NCBI GenBank assembly: GCA_051745395.1
Contig: JBNJEA010000002.1
Coordinates: 1 to 64,000 of the forward strand
Length of the DNA stretch: 64,000 bases
Reading direction: 5' to 3'
From: JBNJEA01 sp051745395
GTDB taxonomy: Bacteria; Desulfobacterota; Desulfobacteria; Desulfobacterales; Desulfosalsimonadaceae
Shown here: piece after piece, positions 9,947 through 18,046 of the stretch
Position numbering within the stretch: the first letter of the stretch is position 1
Layout: every line of letters starts with the position of its first letter
Made by a program: the position numbers and the translations under genes
Notes under the pieces: generated by a model
Told to the model about the DNA's origin: nothing
Database searches by the model: none
What the model saw: the letters and a program-made list of their open reading frames with translations, nothing else

Positions 9947-12211
9947 ATGATTACGCGATGGTTGCCATGGAAATTTTTCATCAAACGGGCCGCAAAACGA
10001 TACGGCATCATTGACCCGATTAAACTGGCGGCCCAGGTGCGCCGGTTTGCCCAGCCCTCCGAGGTCCAGGAACCGATTGAACTGCTTCGCGCCGGCATTA
10101 TCTTCCACGCCCGGGGGTTAATTAATACCAAGGCTATTCAATACAACCTGGACTGGGTATGGCCCTACTGGGTTGAAAAACAATTCGACCCGCACGACAA
10201 TTCGTTTATCCCGAGGGCGTTTTCCTTCAGTCACGTCAACCTGACCCACCGGAATTGGACCGCAGTGGGACACCCGGATTTGCCGGTTTATCCGATTGTT
10301 GACCCCCGGGGACTGGTCACGCCGCTGTTTGATGGCTGGTCCATCGACTGCTGGCTCATTACAGACGACGGCCGAATGCTGCTGCCATCGCGCAGCCAAT
10401 CCGCCGATCAGCAGCTATTGATCGATTCGGGATGGCAGGTGCAGACCCGTTTTGCGGAAAACGGTTTTGAGCTGACCACCCGGCTGGCTTTAGACTGCAC
10501 GGGGGGCGGATCCCATGCAGTTGTAACGGCAGAAGGCCGCGTCCCGTCAGCAGGCTGGCTTGTCGCGGCCATCCGGCCCTACAACCCGGAAGGCATCCAG
10601 TTTGTGGAAAACATCGAGTATCAGTACAATAAAAATCCATTTTTGCTGGTCAACCGGCATACCAAGCTCTTTATGGATCAGGAGCCGGACAAAATTCTTT
10701 TTTCCGATTATTCGGAAGGCGATGTGAATGCGAAATGGGACACGCCGCACACGGTGCATAAAGTCCACTGCGGTGTCGGCATGGCCACTTCGGCGGCTTT
10801 TTTCAAACTCGATAACCGGCCCCGGCAGTTCAGGCTTTCCGTGAATACCGGCGTTGAACTGCCTTCGCGGATTGTCAGACGCCACCGGACCGTGCACGAG
10901 TGGTCCGAACGCCTCGTCGGAGCGGCGCAGTTGGCGGTACCCGACAGCCATATCCGGTTTCTCTATGATGCCGCGGTTCGGACGCTTTTGATGCTTTCTG
11001 CAGACGACATCGTACCCGGTCCCTACACCTATCAACGATTCTGGTTCCGGGATGCGTGTTTGATGTTAAACGCCCTGATGGCGATCAACCATCTGAAACG
11101 GGCGCGTCGATGCATCAACAGTTTTCCGGCGCGGCAGCAGATCAGCGGTTATTTCCGCTCCCAGGAAGGGGAATGGGATTCCAACGGCCAGGTGCTGTGG
11201 ATTGTTTCCCGTTATCTGGACCTGACCGGCGAAACACCGGTGAAATCCTGGCTGGATGCCGTTTTCAAGGGAGCGGACTGGATTCAGAAAAAGCGCATTA
11301 CCAAACGGCCGGGATTGCGGCACGGCGGCCTGCTGCCGGCCGGCTTTTCCGCCGAGCATCTCGGGCCGAATGATTATTATTACTGGGACGATTTCTGGGG
11401 ATTGGCCGGCTTGCAGTCCGCAGAGATACTGGCGCGGCAGTATCATTCCACGTCCCTGGCCGATACACTGGCCGCGGGTCGGGATGATTTTTACCATTCC
11501 ATTTTCGAAAGTATCGCAGCGATTCCGGAAAAGAAAAAAAATGGCTGTATTCCGGCCTCCCCGTACCGGCGCATGGATGCCGGTGCGGTGGGATCGCTGG
11601 TGGCTGATTACCCGCTTCAATTGACCGCCCCCGGCGACAGCCGGATTCTAAACAGTATTGATTTTTTGATGACCCACTGTTTTTTTAAGGGCGCGTTTTT
11701 CCAGGACATGATCCACTCCGGCATCAATGTCTATTTGACTCTCGATATCGCCCAGAGCCTTTTGCGCGCGGGCGATCCGCGGTACCGGCCGCTGATTGAA
11801 ACAGTGGCCAACCTGGCGTCTTGCACGGGCCAGTGGCCCGAAGCCATTCATCCGTTGACCGGCGGCGGCTGCATGGGCGACGGCCAGCACGGCTGGGCGG
11901 CGGCCGAATGGATCATGATGATGCGCAACCTCTTTGTCCGGGAAGAAGCCAATCGTCTCATTATCGGTTCCGGCGTCTTTGAGCAGTGGCTGACGGCAAA
12001 ACAGCCCATCGGATTCGGCCCGACCCCCACGCCTTACGGGGAGATATCGGTGACCATTGAATCCATGCAAACCGGTTCGATCCGGGTGGTGCTGGATACG
12101 GCCTGGCGGTATGCCCCGCCGGAAATTGAAATCCGGATTCCGGGGTTTGCCGGCAAAACCGTCTCGGATACCGATCAAAAACAACTGCAGGTAGAGGTGC
12201 AAAAAATATGA
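9947..12211 (+). CDS. (alpha/alpha)6-barrel glycosidase-like protein
   Basis: The 754-residue protein has an N-terminal beta-rich half. Its C-terminal half, from about residue 350, has features of six-hairpin glycosidases (glucoamylase/debranching-enzyme-like). These include TYQRFWFRDACLML, EGEWDSNGQVLW, NDYYYWDDFWGLAGL and QWPEAIHPLTGGGCMGDGQH. Acidic residues in FRD, EWD and QWPE are plausible catalytic or substrate contacts. No signal peptide is evident, so it is probably cytoplasmic. It overlaps the following GT4 gene by 4 bp, so the two probably work on the same glycan or glycoside. A glycogen/alpha-glucan or oligosaccharide role is an inference; the exact GH family is not determined here. 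AAGGAG precedes the ATG. Confidence 0.75.
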   Translation: MITRWLPWKFFIKRAAKRYGIIDPIKLAAQVRRFAQPSEVQEPIELLRAGIIFHARGLINTKAIQYNLDWVWPYWVEKQFDPHDNSFIPRAFSFSHVNLTHRNWTAVGHPDLPVYPIVDPRGLVTPLFDGWSIDCWLITDDGRMLLPSRSQSADQQLLIDSGWQVQTRFAENGFELTTRLALDCTGGGSHAVVTAEGRVPSAGWLVAAIRPYNPEGIQFVENIEYQYNKNPFLLVNRHTKLFMDQEPDKILFSDYSEGDVNAKWDTPHTVHKVHCGVGMATSAAFFKLDNRPRQFRLSVNTGVELPSRIVRRHRTVHEWSERLVGAAQLAVPDSHIRFLYDAAVRTLLMLSADDIVPGPYTYQRFWFRDACLMLNALMAINHLKRARRCINSFPARQQISGYFRSQEGEWDSNGQVLWIVSRYLDLTGETPVKSWLDAVFKGADWIQKKRITKRPGLRHGGLLPAGFSAEHLGPNDYYYWDDFWGLAGLQSAEILARQYHSTSLADTLAAGRDDFYHSIFESIAAIPEKKKNGCIPASPYRRMDAGAVGSLVADYPLQLTAPGDSRILNSIDFLMTHCFFKGAFFQDMIHSGINVYLTLDIAQSLLRAGDPRYRPLIETVANLASCTGQWPEAIHPLTGGGCMGDGQHGWAAAEWIMMMRNLFVREEANRLIIGSGVFEQWLTAKQPIGFGPTPTPYGEISVTIESMQTGSIRVVLDTAWRYAPPEIEIRIPGFAGKTVSDTDQKQLQVEVQKI

Positions 12212-13512
12212 ACATCTGCATGTTTACCAATACATATCGGCCCCATGTGGGCGGAGTGGCCCGGTCCGTGTCTCTTTTCGAGGAAGACCTGCGCCGCCTC
12301 GGCCACCGCGTTTTGATCGTGGCGCCCACGTTTTCCCGGGCGCGCCAGGAGCTTGATGAACCGCATGTATTGCGGGTGCCGGCCATTCAGAATTTTAACG
12401 GCAGTGACTTTTCCGTCCGAATCCCGCTGCCGTTTATTATCGATGAGAAAATCGATGAATTTGCCCCCGATATTATTCACAGCCACCACCCGTTTCTGCT
12501 CGGCGATTCCGCGATCCGGGCCGCCAACCGCCGAAAACTGCCGATTGTCTTTACCCATCATACGCGATACGAGCAATATACCCATTATGTGTCCTCGAAT
12601 TCCCCGACAATGAAACGCTTTGTGATCAATCTGTCCACAACCTATGCCAACGGCTGCACCCGCGTGGTGGCACCGAGCAAAAGCATCGCTGATCTGATCC
12701 GGCAACGCGGCGTGACCACGCCCGTGACCGAAATCCCCACCGGCGTAGATTTCAGTGCCTTCCAGGGCGGTTCGGGACAGGTTTTTCGAAAACGGCATCA
12801 TATCCCGGAAACGGCTGATGTGATCGGCCATGTCGGCCGATTGGCCCCTGAAAAGAACCTGGCCTATCTCACCGATGCGATAACGGGCTATATGAAAACA
12901 AATGCAGATGCGCATTTTCTGGTGGTCGGGGATGGACCGGGCATAGACGATATCAAGCACCGATTTTCGAAAGCCGGTTTATCCGATCGGCTGGTGCTGG
13001 CCGGTAAAAAAAGCGGACAGGACCTGTTTGATGCCTATGCCGCCATGGATTTGTTCGTGTTTTCGTCTCTTTCGGAAACCCAGGGCCTTGTCGTGGCCGA
13101 GGCCATGGCCGCCAAAACGCCTGTGGTGGCCCTTGATGCCACAGGCGTGCGGGAAGTGGTCAAAGATGATGAAAACGGTCGGTTACTGCCCGCCGACGCC
13201 TCGGTCAATGCATTTGCCGAAGCGGTGGCCGCATTTTTCAATAGCCGGGATCTTGCCCGGCGCTGGCAAAACAATGCCCATGAAACGGCACGACAATTTG
13301 ATCGGCTCAAATGCGCCCAAATGATGGCGGACCTGTATGCAAAGACAATGCAACAGAAGCCGAAACCACCGAAGGAATACGATGATATCATGCAGTCATG
13401 GGAAGAGGTGCTGCGCGCATTGCGAACAGAATGGGACCTGTTGAGCGGCAAGGTCAATGCCGTGGCCCAGACCTTTCAGGCATCTGAAAAAAAACGGCCG
13501 CCAGGCAATTGA
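12208..13512 (+). CDS. Glycosyltransferase family 4 (GT-B fold)
   Basis: The 434-residue protein begins with the glycine-rich acceptor loop HVGGVARSV. It has HSHHPFLLGDSA, GHVGRLAPEKNL (start of the nucleotide-sugar domain), VVGDGP, and the GT4 signature SSLSETQGLVVAEAMA with its two glutamates seven residues apart. It resembles glucosyl/mannosyltransferases such as diacylglycerol glucosyltransferases. The C-terminal 50 residues form a charged tail. It starts in ATGA overlap with the glycosidase-like gene, indicating a coupled pair. Donor and acceptor are unknown. Confidence 0.88.
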   Translation: MNICMFTNTYRPHVGGVARSVSLFEEDLRRLGHRVLIVAPTFSRARQELDEPHVLRVPAIQNFNGSDFSVRIPLPFIIDEKIDEFAPDIIHSHHPFLLGDSAIRAANRRKLPIVFTHHTRYEQYTHYVSSNSPTMKRFVINLSTTYANGCTRVVAPSKSIADLIRQRGVTTPVTEIPTGVDFSAFQGGSGQVFRKRHHIPETADVIGHVGRLAPEKNLAYLTDAITGYMKTNADAHFLVVGDGPGIDDIKHRFSKAGLSDRLVLAGKKSGQDLFDAYAAMDLFVFSSLSETQGLVVAEAMAAKTPVVALDATGVREVVKDDENGRLLPADASVNAFAEAVAAFFNSRDLARRWQNNAHETARQFDRLKCAQMMADLYAKTMQQKPKPPKEYDDIMQSWEEVLRALRTEWDLLSGKVNAVAQTFQASEKKRPPGN

Positions 13513-13584
13513 GCCGGTAACCATCCAGCCGGCAACAACCCAATATCTAAATTGTGCGATTCAGATTATACTCTAAATTATACC

Positions 13585-13617
13585 TTGCATTTCGGCAATA
13601 CAATTGCCGAAATGCAA
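13585..13617. terminator. Perfect 15-bp hairpin after the glycosyltransferase gene
   Basis: TTGCATTTCGGCAAT (13585-13599) and its exact reverse complement (13603-13617) are separated by a 3-base loop. It sits 72 bp after the GT4 stop in an AT-rich gap. The absence of a clean T-run leaves both a terminator and an operator possible. Confidence 0.55.
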
Positions 13618-13764
13618 AATGATTTCCCTTTACAGCAGAGAAAGGATTTTATATGAAAAAGGCCGGCGGCCGGTTGAAAAACGGGCAGAAGGTCATTTGC
13701 CTCTGGGGCCAATAGCGGAGCATGCGCTCAAAACAAATACAAAAGACCAGACGGAGAATCGGGG

Positions 13765-14733
13765 TTGAAAGAATCGCTCATCTACGGGCCGGTGCCTTCC
13801 CGGCGGCTGGGACTGTCGCTGGGTGTGGACATGGTCCCTTATAAGACCTGTACCTTTAATTGTATTTACTGCCAAATCGGCCCCACCGCTGCAACAACCA
13901 TTGAGCGCCGGCCCTATATCGAGGCCGACCGGGTCATGGCCGCACTGGAGAAAAAAATCGATGCCGGCCTCCGGGCCGATTTTATTACCCTGGGCGGCTC
14001 GGGCGAGCCGACCTTAAACAGTGAAATCGGCCAGATCATCCGGCGCATCAAGTACCTTACCGATATTCCGGTGGCGGTTTTAACCAACGGGGCGCTGCTT
14101 TACGAAGCCGCCGTGCAGGCCGCCATATCCGCCGCCGACGTGGTATTGCCGTCCTTAGACGCCCCGGACGAAAAAACGTTTTACGAAATCAACCGACCGC
14201 ATCCGGCAATGGGGTACCAGTTGATGGTTGACGGACTGGCGGGGTTTCGAAAAATCTATTCCGGCCGGATATGGCTCGAAATTTTTCTCATCCAGGGGAT
14301 CAACACCTCGGAGCAAGCAATGGCGGGGTTCCGAACCTTGATTCAAGCCATTTCTCCGGACCGCGTGCATTTGAATACTGCCGTGCGGCCGCCGGCCGAA
14401 GCCCACGTACAGCCGGTTTCCGAAGAGCAAATGGCAGCCTTTGCGCGAATGCTGGGGGATCAGGCGGAAGTAATCGCCGAATTTCCCCAATCCGGAAAAT
14501 CCGGAAAGCAATCCGAAAACGGGGCGGCCATTGTGGATGAAATCTTCGACATGGTCTCGCGCCGTCCCTGTACCCTGGCCGATATCACCGCCGGCCTGGG
14601 CCTGCATCGCTCCGAAGTGGTCAAGCATCTCGACGAACTGCGCCGCGACGGCCGGGTGCAAACCCGCCAAACCGGCGAACAGGCCTATTATATGGCAGCC
14701 AATAACGCCGGTGATTCCCTGCATTCGACCTGA
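13765..14733 (+). CDS. Radical SAM protein, COG0731-like, with C-terminal winged-helix-like domain
   Basis: The 322-residue protein starts at TTG, chosen because the conserved N-terminus YGPVPSRRLGLSLG immediately follows and GGAG lies upstream. The radical SAM cluster motif is CTFNCIYC (CX3CX2C) near residues 30-37, followed by GGSGEPTLN, the SAM-binding GGE-like motif. The last 70 residues (DEIFDMVSRRPCTLADI...VVKHLDELRRDG) look like a winged helix, as in transcription or substrate-recognition modules. Members are annotated as Fe-S oxidoreductases related to wyosine synthases; the substrate is unknown. It is convergent with the AmmeMemoRadiSam operon, ending 30 bp from it. Confidence 0.85.
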   Translation: MKESLIYGPVPSRRLGLSLGVDMVPYKTCTFNCIYCQIGPTAATTIERRPYIEADRVMAALEKKIDAGLRADFITLGGSGEPTLNSEIGQIIRRIKYLTDIPVAVLTNGALLYEAAVQAAISAADVVLPSLDAPDEKTFYEINRPHPAMGYQLMVDGLAGFRKIYSGRIWLEIFLIQGINTSEQAMAGFRTLIQAISPDRVHLNTAVRPPAEAHVQPVSEEQMAAFARMLGDQAEVIAEFPQSGKSGKQSENGAAIVDEIFDMVSRRPCTLADITAGLGLHRSEVVKHLDELRRDGRVQTRQTGEQAYYMAANNAGDSLHST

Positions 14734-14763
14734 CTTCAGGTTCGAATTGATGATTTTGCCAGT

Positions 14764-15945
14764 TTATGCCCATACGCCGGGAATTTGGGTGCCGCAAAAC
14801 CTGCACTTCCCCTCTGCTATGTGAAATTCCGGAATATGAAACCCTTCCCGCCGGATGATGGTTTTGCCGCAGTTATGGCAATAGGTGTGGACCCCCTCGT
14901 GGCCGGGCACATTGCCCACGTAGACGTACCGGATGCCGGCATCCATGGCCAGTTTCCGGAACCGCGTCAGGGTTGAAACCGGCGTGGGGGGCAGGCGGTC
15001 GAGTTTGTAGCGGGGGGAAAACCGCAGAAAATGCAGCGGATAATTTCGGCCGAGGTGCTCGACGATCCATCGGCACATGGACTTTATCATTTCAGGATCA
15101 TCCACGTACTCGGGTACGACCAGAGTGGTGATTTCAAAATGCACGTTTTCCGCGGCCAGCATTTCAAGCGTGTGTAAAACCGGCTGGAGGCGGCCGCCGT
15201 TTAGCTTCCGGTAAATGGCGTCTTCGAAGGATTTCAGGTTGATGTTGGCCCCGTCGATAATGCGGCACAAACGCTTGAGCGGGGCGTCGTTGATGTAGCC
15301 GTTTGAGATCAGCACATTGCGCAGCTGATGCTGGTGGGCTTTGCGCCCGGTATCATGGAGGTATTCATAGAAAGTAACCGGCTCGGAATAGGTATAGGCA
15401 ATCGCATCGGCTTCGAGCCGTTTGGCCTTTTCCACCGCACCCTCCGGAAACAGATCATAGGTGCGCACCTCCTCCGGCGTGGTCTGCGAAATCTGCCAGT
15501 TCTGACAATTCAGACAGCGCAGATTGCAGCCGGTGGTGGCAATGGAAAAGGCCTTGCTTTTCGGCAAAAAATGAAACAGCGGCTTTTTTTCGATCGGATC
15601 GAGATGAACCGAACAGGGGTTGCCGTAGGCCAGGGTGTAGAGGGTGCCGTCCATATTGACCTTTGAACGGCATATACTTCTGTCGCCGGGCGCCAGTTCG
15701 CAGTTGTGGGGGCAGATCCCGCACACCACCCGGCCATGATCAAGCTGCCGGTAGTCCATGGCTTCCCGGGACCATTTCCAGAGGCTGTCAGGGGCGCCGC
15801 CTTTAAAGATTTCTCCCCGGATATCGCGTTCGGAGCCATTTTTGCCCCAATTCAAAAACGCATGACAGGGATTGGCGGATGCTGCCAGGCAGACGGCGGC
15901 CGCAGAGCAACTGTAGAGAAACTGTCTCCGGTTGAATCTATCCAT
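14764..15945 (-). CDS. amrS: AmmeMemoRadiSam system radical SAM enzyme with twin-arginine signal
   Basis: The 393-residue protein has a cysteine-rich N-terminal segment, CGICPHNCELAPGDRSIC. The radical SAM motif is CNLRCLNC (CX3CX2C), with TYSEP and NGYIN further on. A C-terminal pair of CxxC motifs (CHNCG and CRFCG) resembles a zinc or iron ribbon. All of this fits AmrS, related to pyruvate formate-lyase activating enzymes. The N-terminus MDRFNRRQFLYSCSAAAVCL followed by ...ANPCHA is a good twin-arginine (Tat) signal with a hydrophobic region and an AxA-like cleavage site. No later Met allows the conserved N-terminal Cys motif to be kept without it. It overlaps the upstream gene by 8 bp and is the last gene of the operon. 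The substrate is unknown. Confidence 0.9.
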   Translation of the reverse strand: MDRFNRRQFLYSCSAAAVCLAASANPCHAFLNWGKNGSERDIRGEIFKGGAPDSLWKWSREAMDYRQLDHGRVVCGICPHNCELAPGDRSICRSKVNMDGTLYTLAYGNPCSVHLDPIEKKPLFHFLPKSKAFSIATTGCNLRCLNCQNWQISQTTPEEVRTYDLFPEGAVEKAKRLEADAIAYTYSEPVTFYEYLHDTGRKAHQHQLRNVLISNGYINDAPLKRLCRIIDGANINLKSFEDAIYRKLNGGRLQPVLHTLEMLAAENVHFEITTLVVPEYVDDPEMIKSMCRWIVEHLGRNYPLHFLRFSPRYKLDRLPPTPVSTLTRFRKLAMDAGIRYVYVGNVPGHEGVHTYCHNCGKTIIRREGFHIPEFHIAEGKCRFCGTQIPGVWA

Positions 15946-18046
15946 ACGCCGTTATCTTTACGGTTAAAAAGCTTACGCTTTTCATCAGGATCAGCCCGAC
16001 GGCCGTCCAGGCCAGCCCCGCGTAGGGCATCAGCACCACGCTGGTGATCAGGGTGCCGAAGGCCGCCCCGATTAAGTCGGCGGAAAACGCTTTTACCGCC
16101 GCCGACTGGTTGCTGCCGCCGAGATGCAGAGCAATGGGGAACTGCGCCCCGCAGGCCAAAGAGACAATAAAGCCGAAAACCAGGAAAAAGGCTTCCGGCA
16201 GCCGGTCGCCGACCTGGAAAATCAATAAAATAAACAATACCATGGAGACAATCAAAACACCATCGGAAACCAGAAAGACCTGCCGGCCCCGGTGTTTGAT
16301 CCGTTCCCCGAAAAATGCCCCCGGCAGCAGCCCGGCGAGAAATACGGTGACAATCAAACCGATTTCAAAATAAATATAGCCAAAAAACACCTGGAAGGCA
16401 AAAATGACCAGGATTTGCGCCCCCATGGTCATAAAGCCCGTGGTAAACAAGACGAATTGTTCCCGGTTGATCCAGATCAGGTACGCGAGCAAAAAAGCGC
16501 CGATCACGGATGCAAACAGCACCGGCGATGCCCCGAATTTGGCAAACCACTGGGTAAACATGACTTGGACCAGCCGGGGGGAATGGTCCGTGTTGACCGG
16601 AGCATCCGGTTTTAACTGTTGGTTGAGCCCGGCGATGCGCTCGGCGGTAACGGCGCCCTGAAAGTAACCGCTGATATAATCGGTTTCAATCTTTTTCCGG
16701 GCAAGCCGTTCTGCAATATCCTGGTATAGGGGCTGATCGCTGCACAGAAAATACAGGCCCTGGCCGGGCAGCAGCAATACGTTTTCAAAATGGCGGGACA
16801 CGGTGTTGTGGATAATGGAGATTTTTTCGCGCTGCGCTTCGGAAATATAGTCGGCGACGCTTTCGGTGGAAAAGCTCAATACGCCCTGCGGCGCCAGGTG
16901 TTTTTTTACCTGCCGATAGAATTGGTCGGTAAAAAAGCGGTTGACCTGGAAGGTGTCGGGTTCCGGGAGATTCAAAATAACGGCGTCATAGGTTTTTCGG
17001 GTATTTGACAGGTATTGCCGGCCATCCTGGTGGATGACATGAAGCGGCTTGTCTGCTGCGAGCAGACCGTATTCAAACACCACGTCCGTGACCGCCGGAT
17101 CGATTTCCACGTAATCTACCGAAGCCGGCTGATACTTTTTGATTTCCGCCATGATGCCGCCTTGTCCGGAAATCAGCAGGACGTTTTCGACGGCATCGAG
17201 TTGGCAGAGCGGATAATGCGCCGTTTCTTCGGCTCCCGTGACGTCATGGCTGCCCAGCACAGGCCGGCCGTCGATAAAGAGGGTGTGTTGTTCACGGTCT
17301 TGGTGGACCTCAATACGTCCGTACCGCGATTCTTCATAATGCCGCAACTGTCCGGTTTTGGGCTGCAATGAAGGAATTTCAAGTCCCATGGCGCCGATGA
17401 AGACCAACAGGCAGACCAGTACACCGGATACGGAAAGCATCCGATATCCGGCGGCTTTCGGCAGCAGCATCCACGCGGCAAGCACCAGGGGCAGGTTGGC
17501 CAGAAACAAAGCCTGCAGCGGGGTGGCGAAAAATACGAGCACAAAGGAAAACAGTGCACCGCCGCCGATATCGCCGAAATTATCGGCGATATAGATCCGG
17601 GTGCCGGAAAATGCCGGAAAAAAGCGCTGGGCGCAAAACAGGCTGTAGGGCAGCAGGAAACCGAGCAGCAGACAGTATGGAGCTATAATGGCAAAGGTGT
17701 AGGCGAAAGTGGCGTAAAACCCAACCGCGCTGCCGGCCAGAAACAATACACTCCGCAGTTCGCGGGCGGCCATTAACATGACCGGCCCCAGCCCGGCCAG
17801 CAGCAAAGCAGCAGACGCCAGGCGGCCCGGCGTAGGGGCCAGCCAGCGGTATCGGCACAGGTACGCCGCCCATGTGCCGATGCCGCCGAGGACCAGCCAG
17901 CTGAACAAGATCAGCGCAATGACAAATTCATTGCCCTGAAACTGGGTTAAAAATTCCCGGATGATTTGCAGTTGGGTCACCACCGACGCGATGCCGGTGG
18001 CGATGACAAGGCGGACAATACGGCGGTCAGTGCTTTTGTTCTTCAA
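15938..18046 (-). CDS. Spermidine-synthase-like domain between two multi-helix membrane domains
   Basis: The 702-residue protein has about seven or eight hydrophobic helices in residues 10-225 and another six or seven in residues 505-700. Between them is a soluble Rossmann methyltransferase/polyamine-synthase-like domain, with RYGRIEV, LFIDGRPVLGS, VLLISGQGG, VDYVEIDP and YDAVILNLPEPDT. The SAM-binding acidic residue in YVEIDP is kept, but the family GGGDGG loop is degenerate (ISGQGG). The catalytic acidic segment usually reading DLPDP or DSTDP is NLPEP. Aminopropyl transfer may therefore be lost or altered. It overlaps the MEMO-AMMECR1 gene by 20 bp and amrS by 8 bp, so the three are co-translated. 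Confidence 0.85.
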   Translation of the reverse strand: MKNKSTDRRIVRLVIATGIASVVTQLQIIREFLTQFQGNEFVIALILFSWLVLGGIGTWAAYLCRYRWLAPTPGRLASAALLLAGLGPVMLMAARELRSVLFLAGSAVGFYATFAYTFAIIAPYCLLLGFLLPYSLFCAQRFFPAFSGTRIYIADNFGDIGGGALFSFVLVFFATPLQALFLANLPLVLAAWMLLPKAAGYRMLSVSGVLVCLLVFIGAMGLEIPSLQPKTGQLRHYEESRYGRIEVHQDREQHTLFIDGRPVLGSHDVTGAEETAHYPLCQLDAVENVLLISGQGGIMAEIKKYQPASVDYVEIDPAVTDVVFEYGLLAADKPLHVIHQDGRQYLSNTRKTYDAVILNLPEPDTFQVNRFFTDQFYRQVKKHLAPQGVLSFSTESVADYISEAQREKISIIHNTVSRHFENVLLLPGQGLYFLCSDQPLYQDIAERLARKKIETDYISGYFQGAVTAERIAGLNQQLKPDAPVNTDHSPRLVQVMFTQWFAKFGASPVLFASVIGAFLLAYLIWINREQFVLFTTGFMTMGAQILVIFAFQVFFGYIYFEIGLIVTVFLAGLLPGAFFGERIKHRGRQVFLVSDGVLIVSMVLFILLIFQVGDRLPEAFFLVFGFIVSLACGAQFPIALHLGGSNQSAAVKAFSADLIGAAFGTLITSVVLMPYAGLAWTAVGLILMKSVSFLTVKITAYG

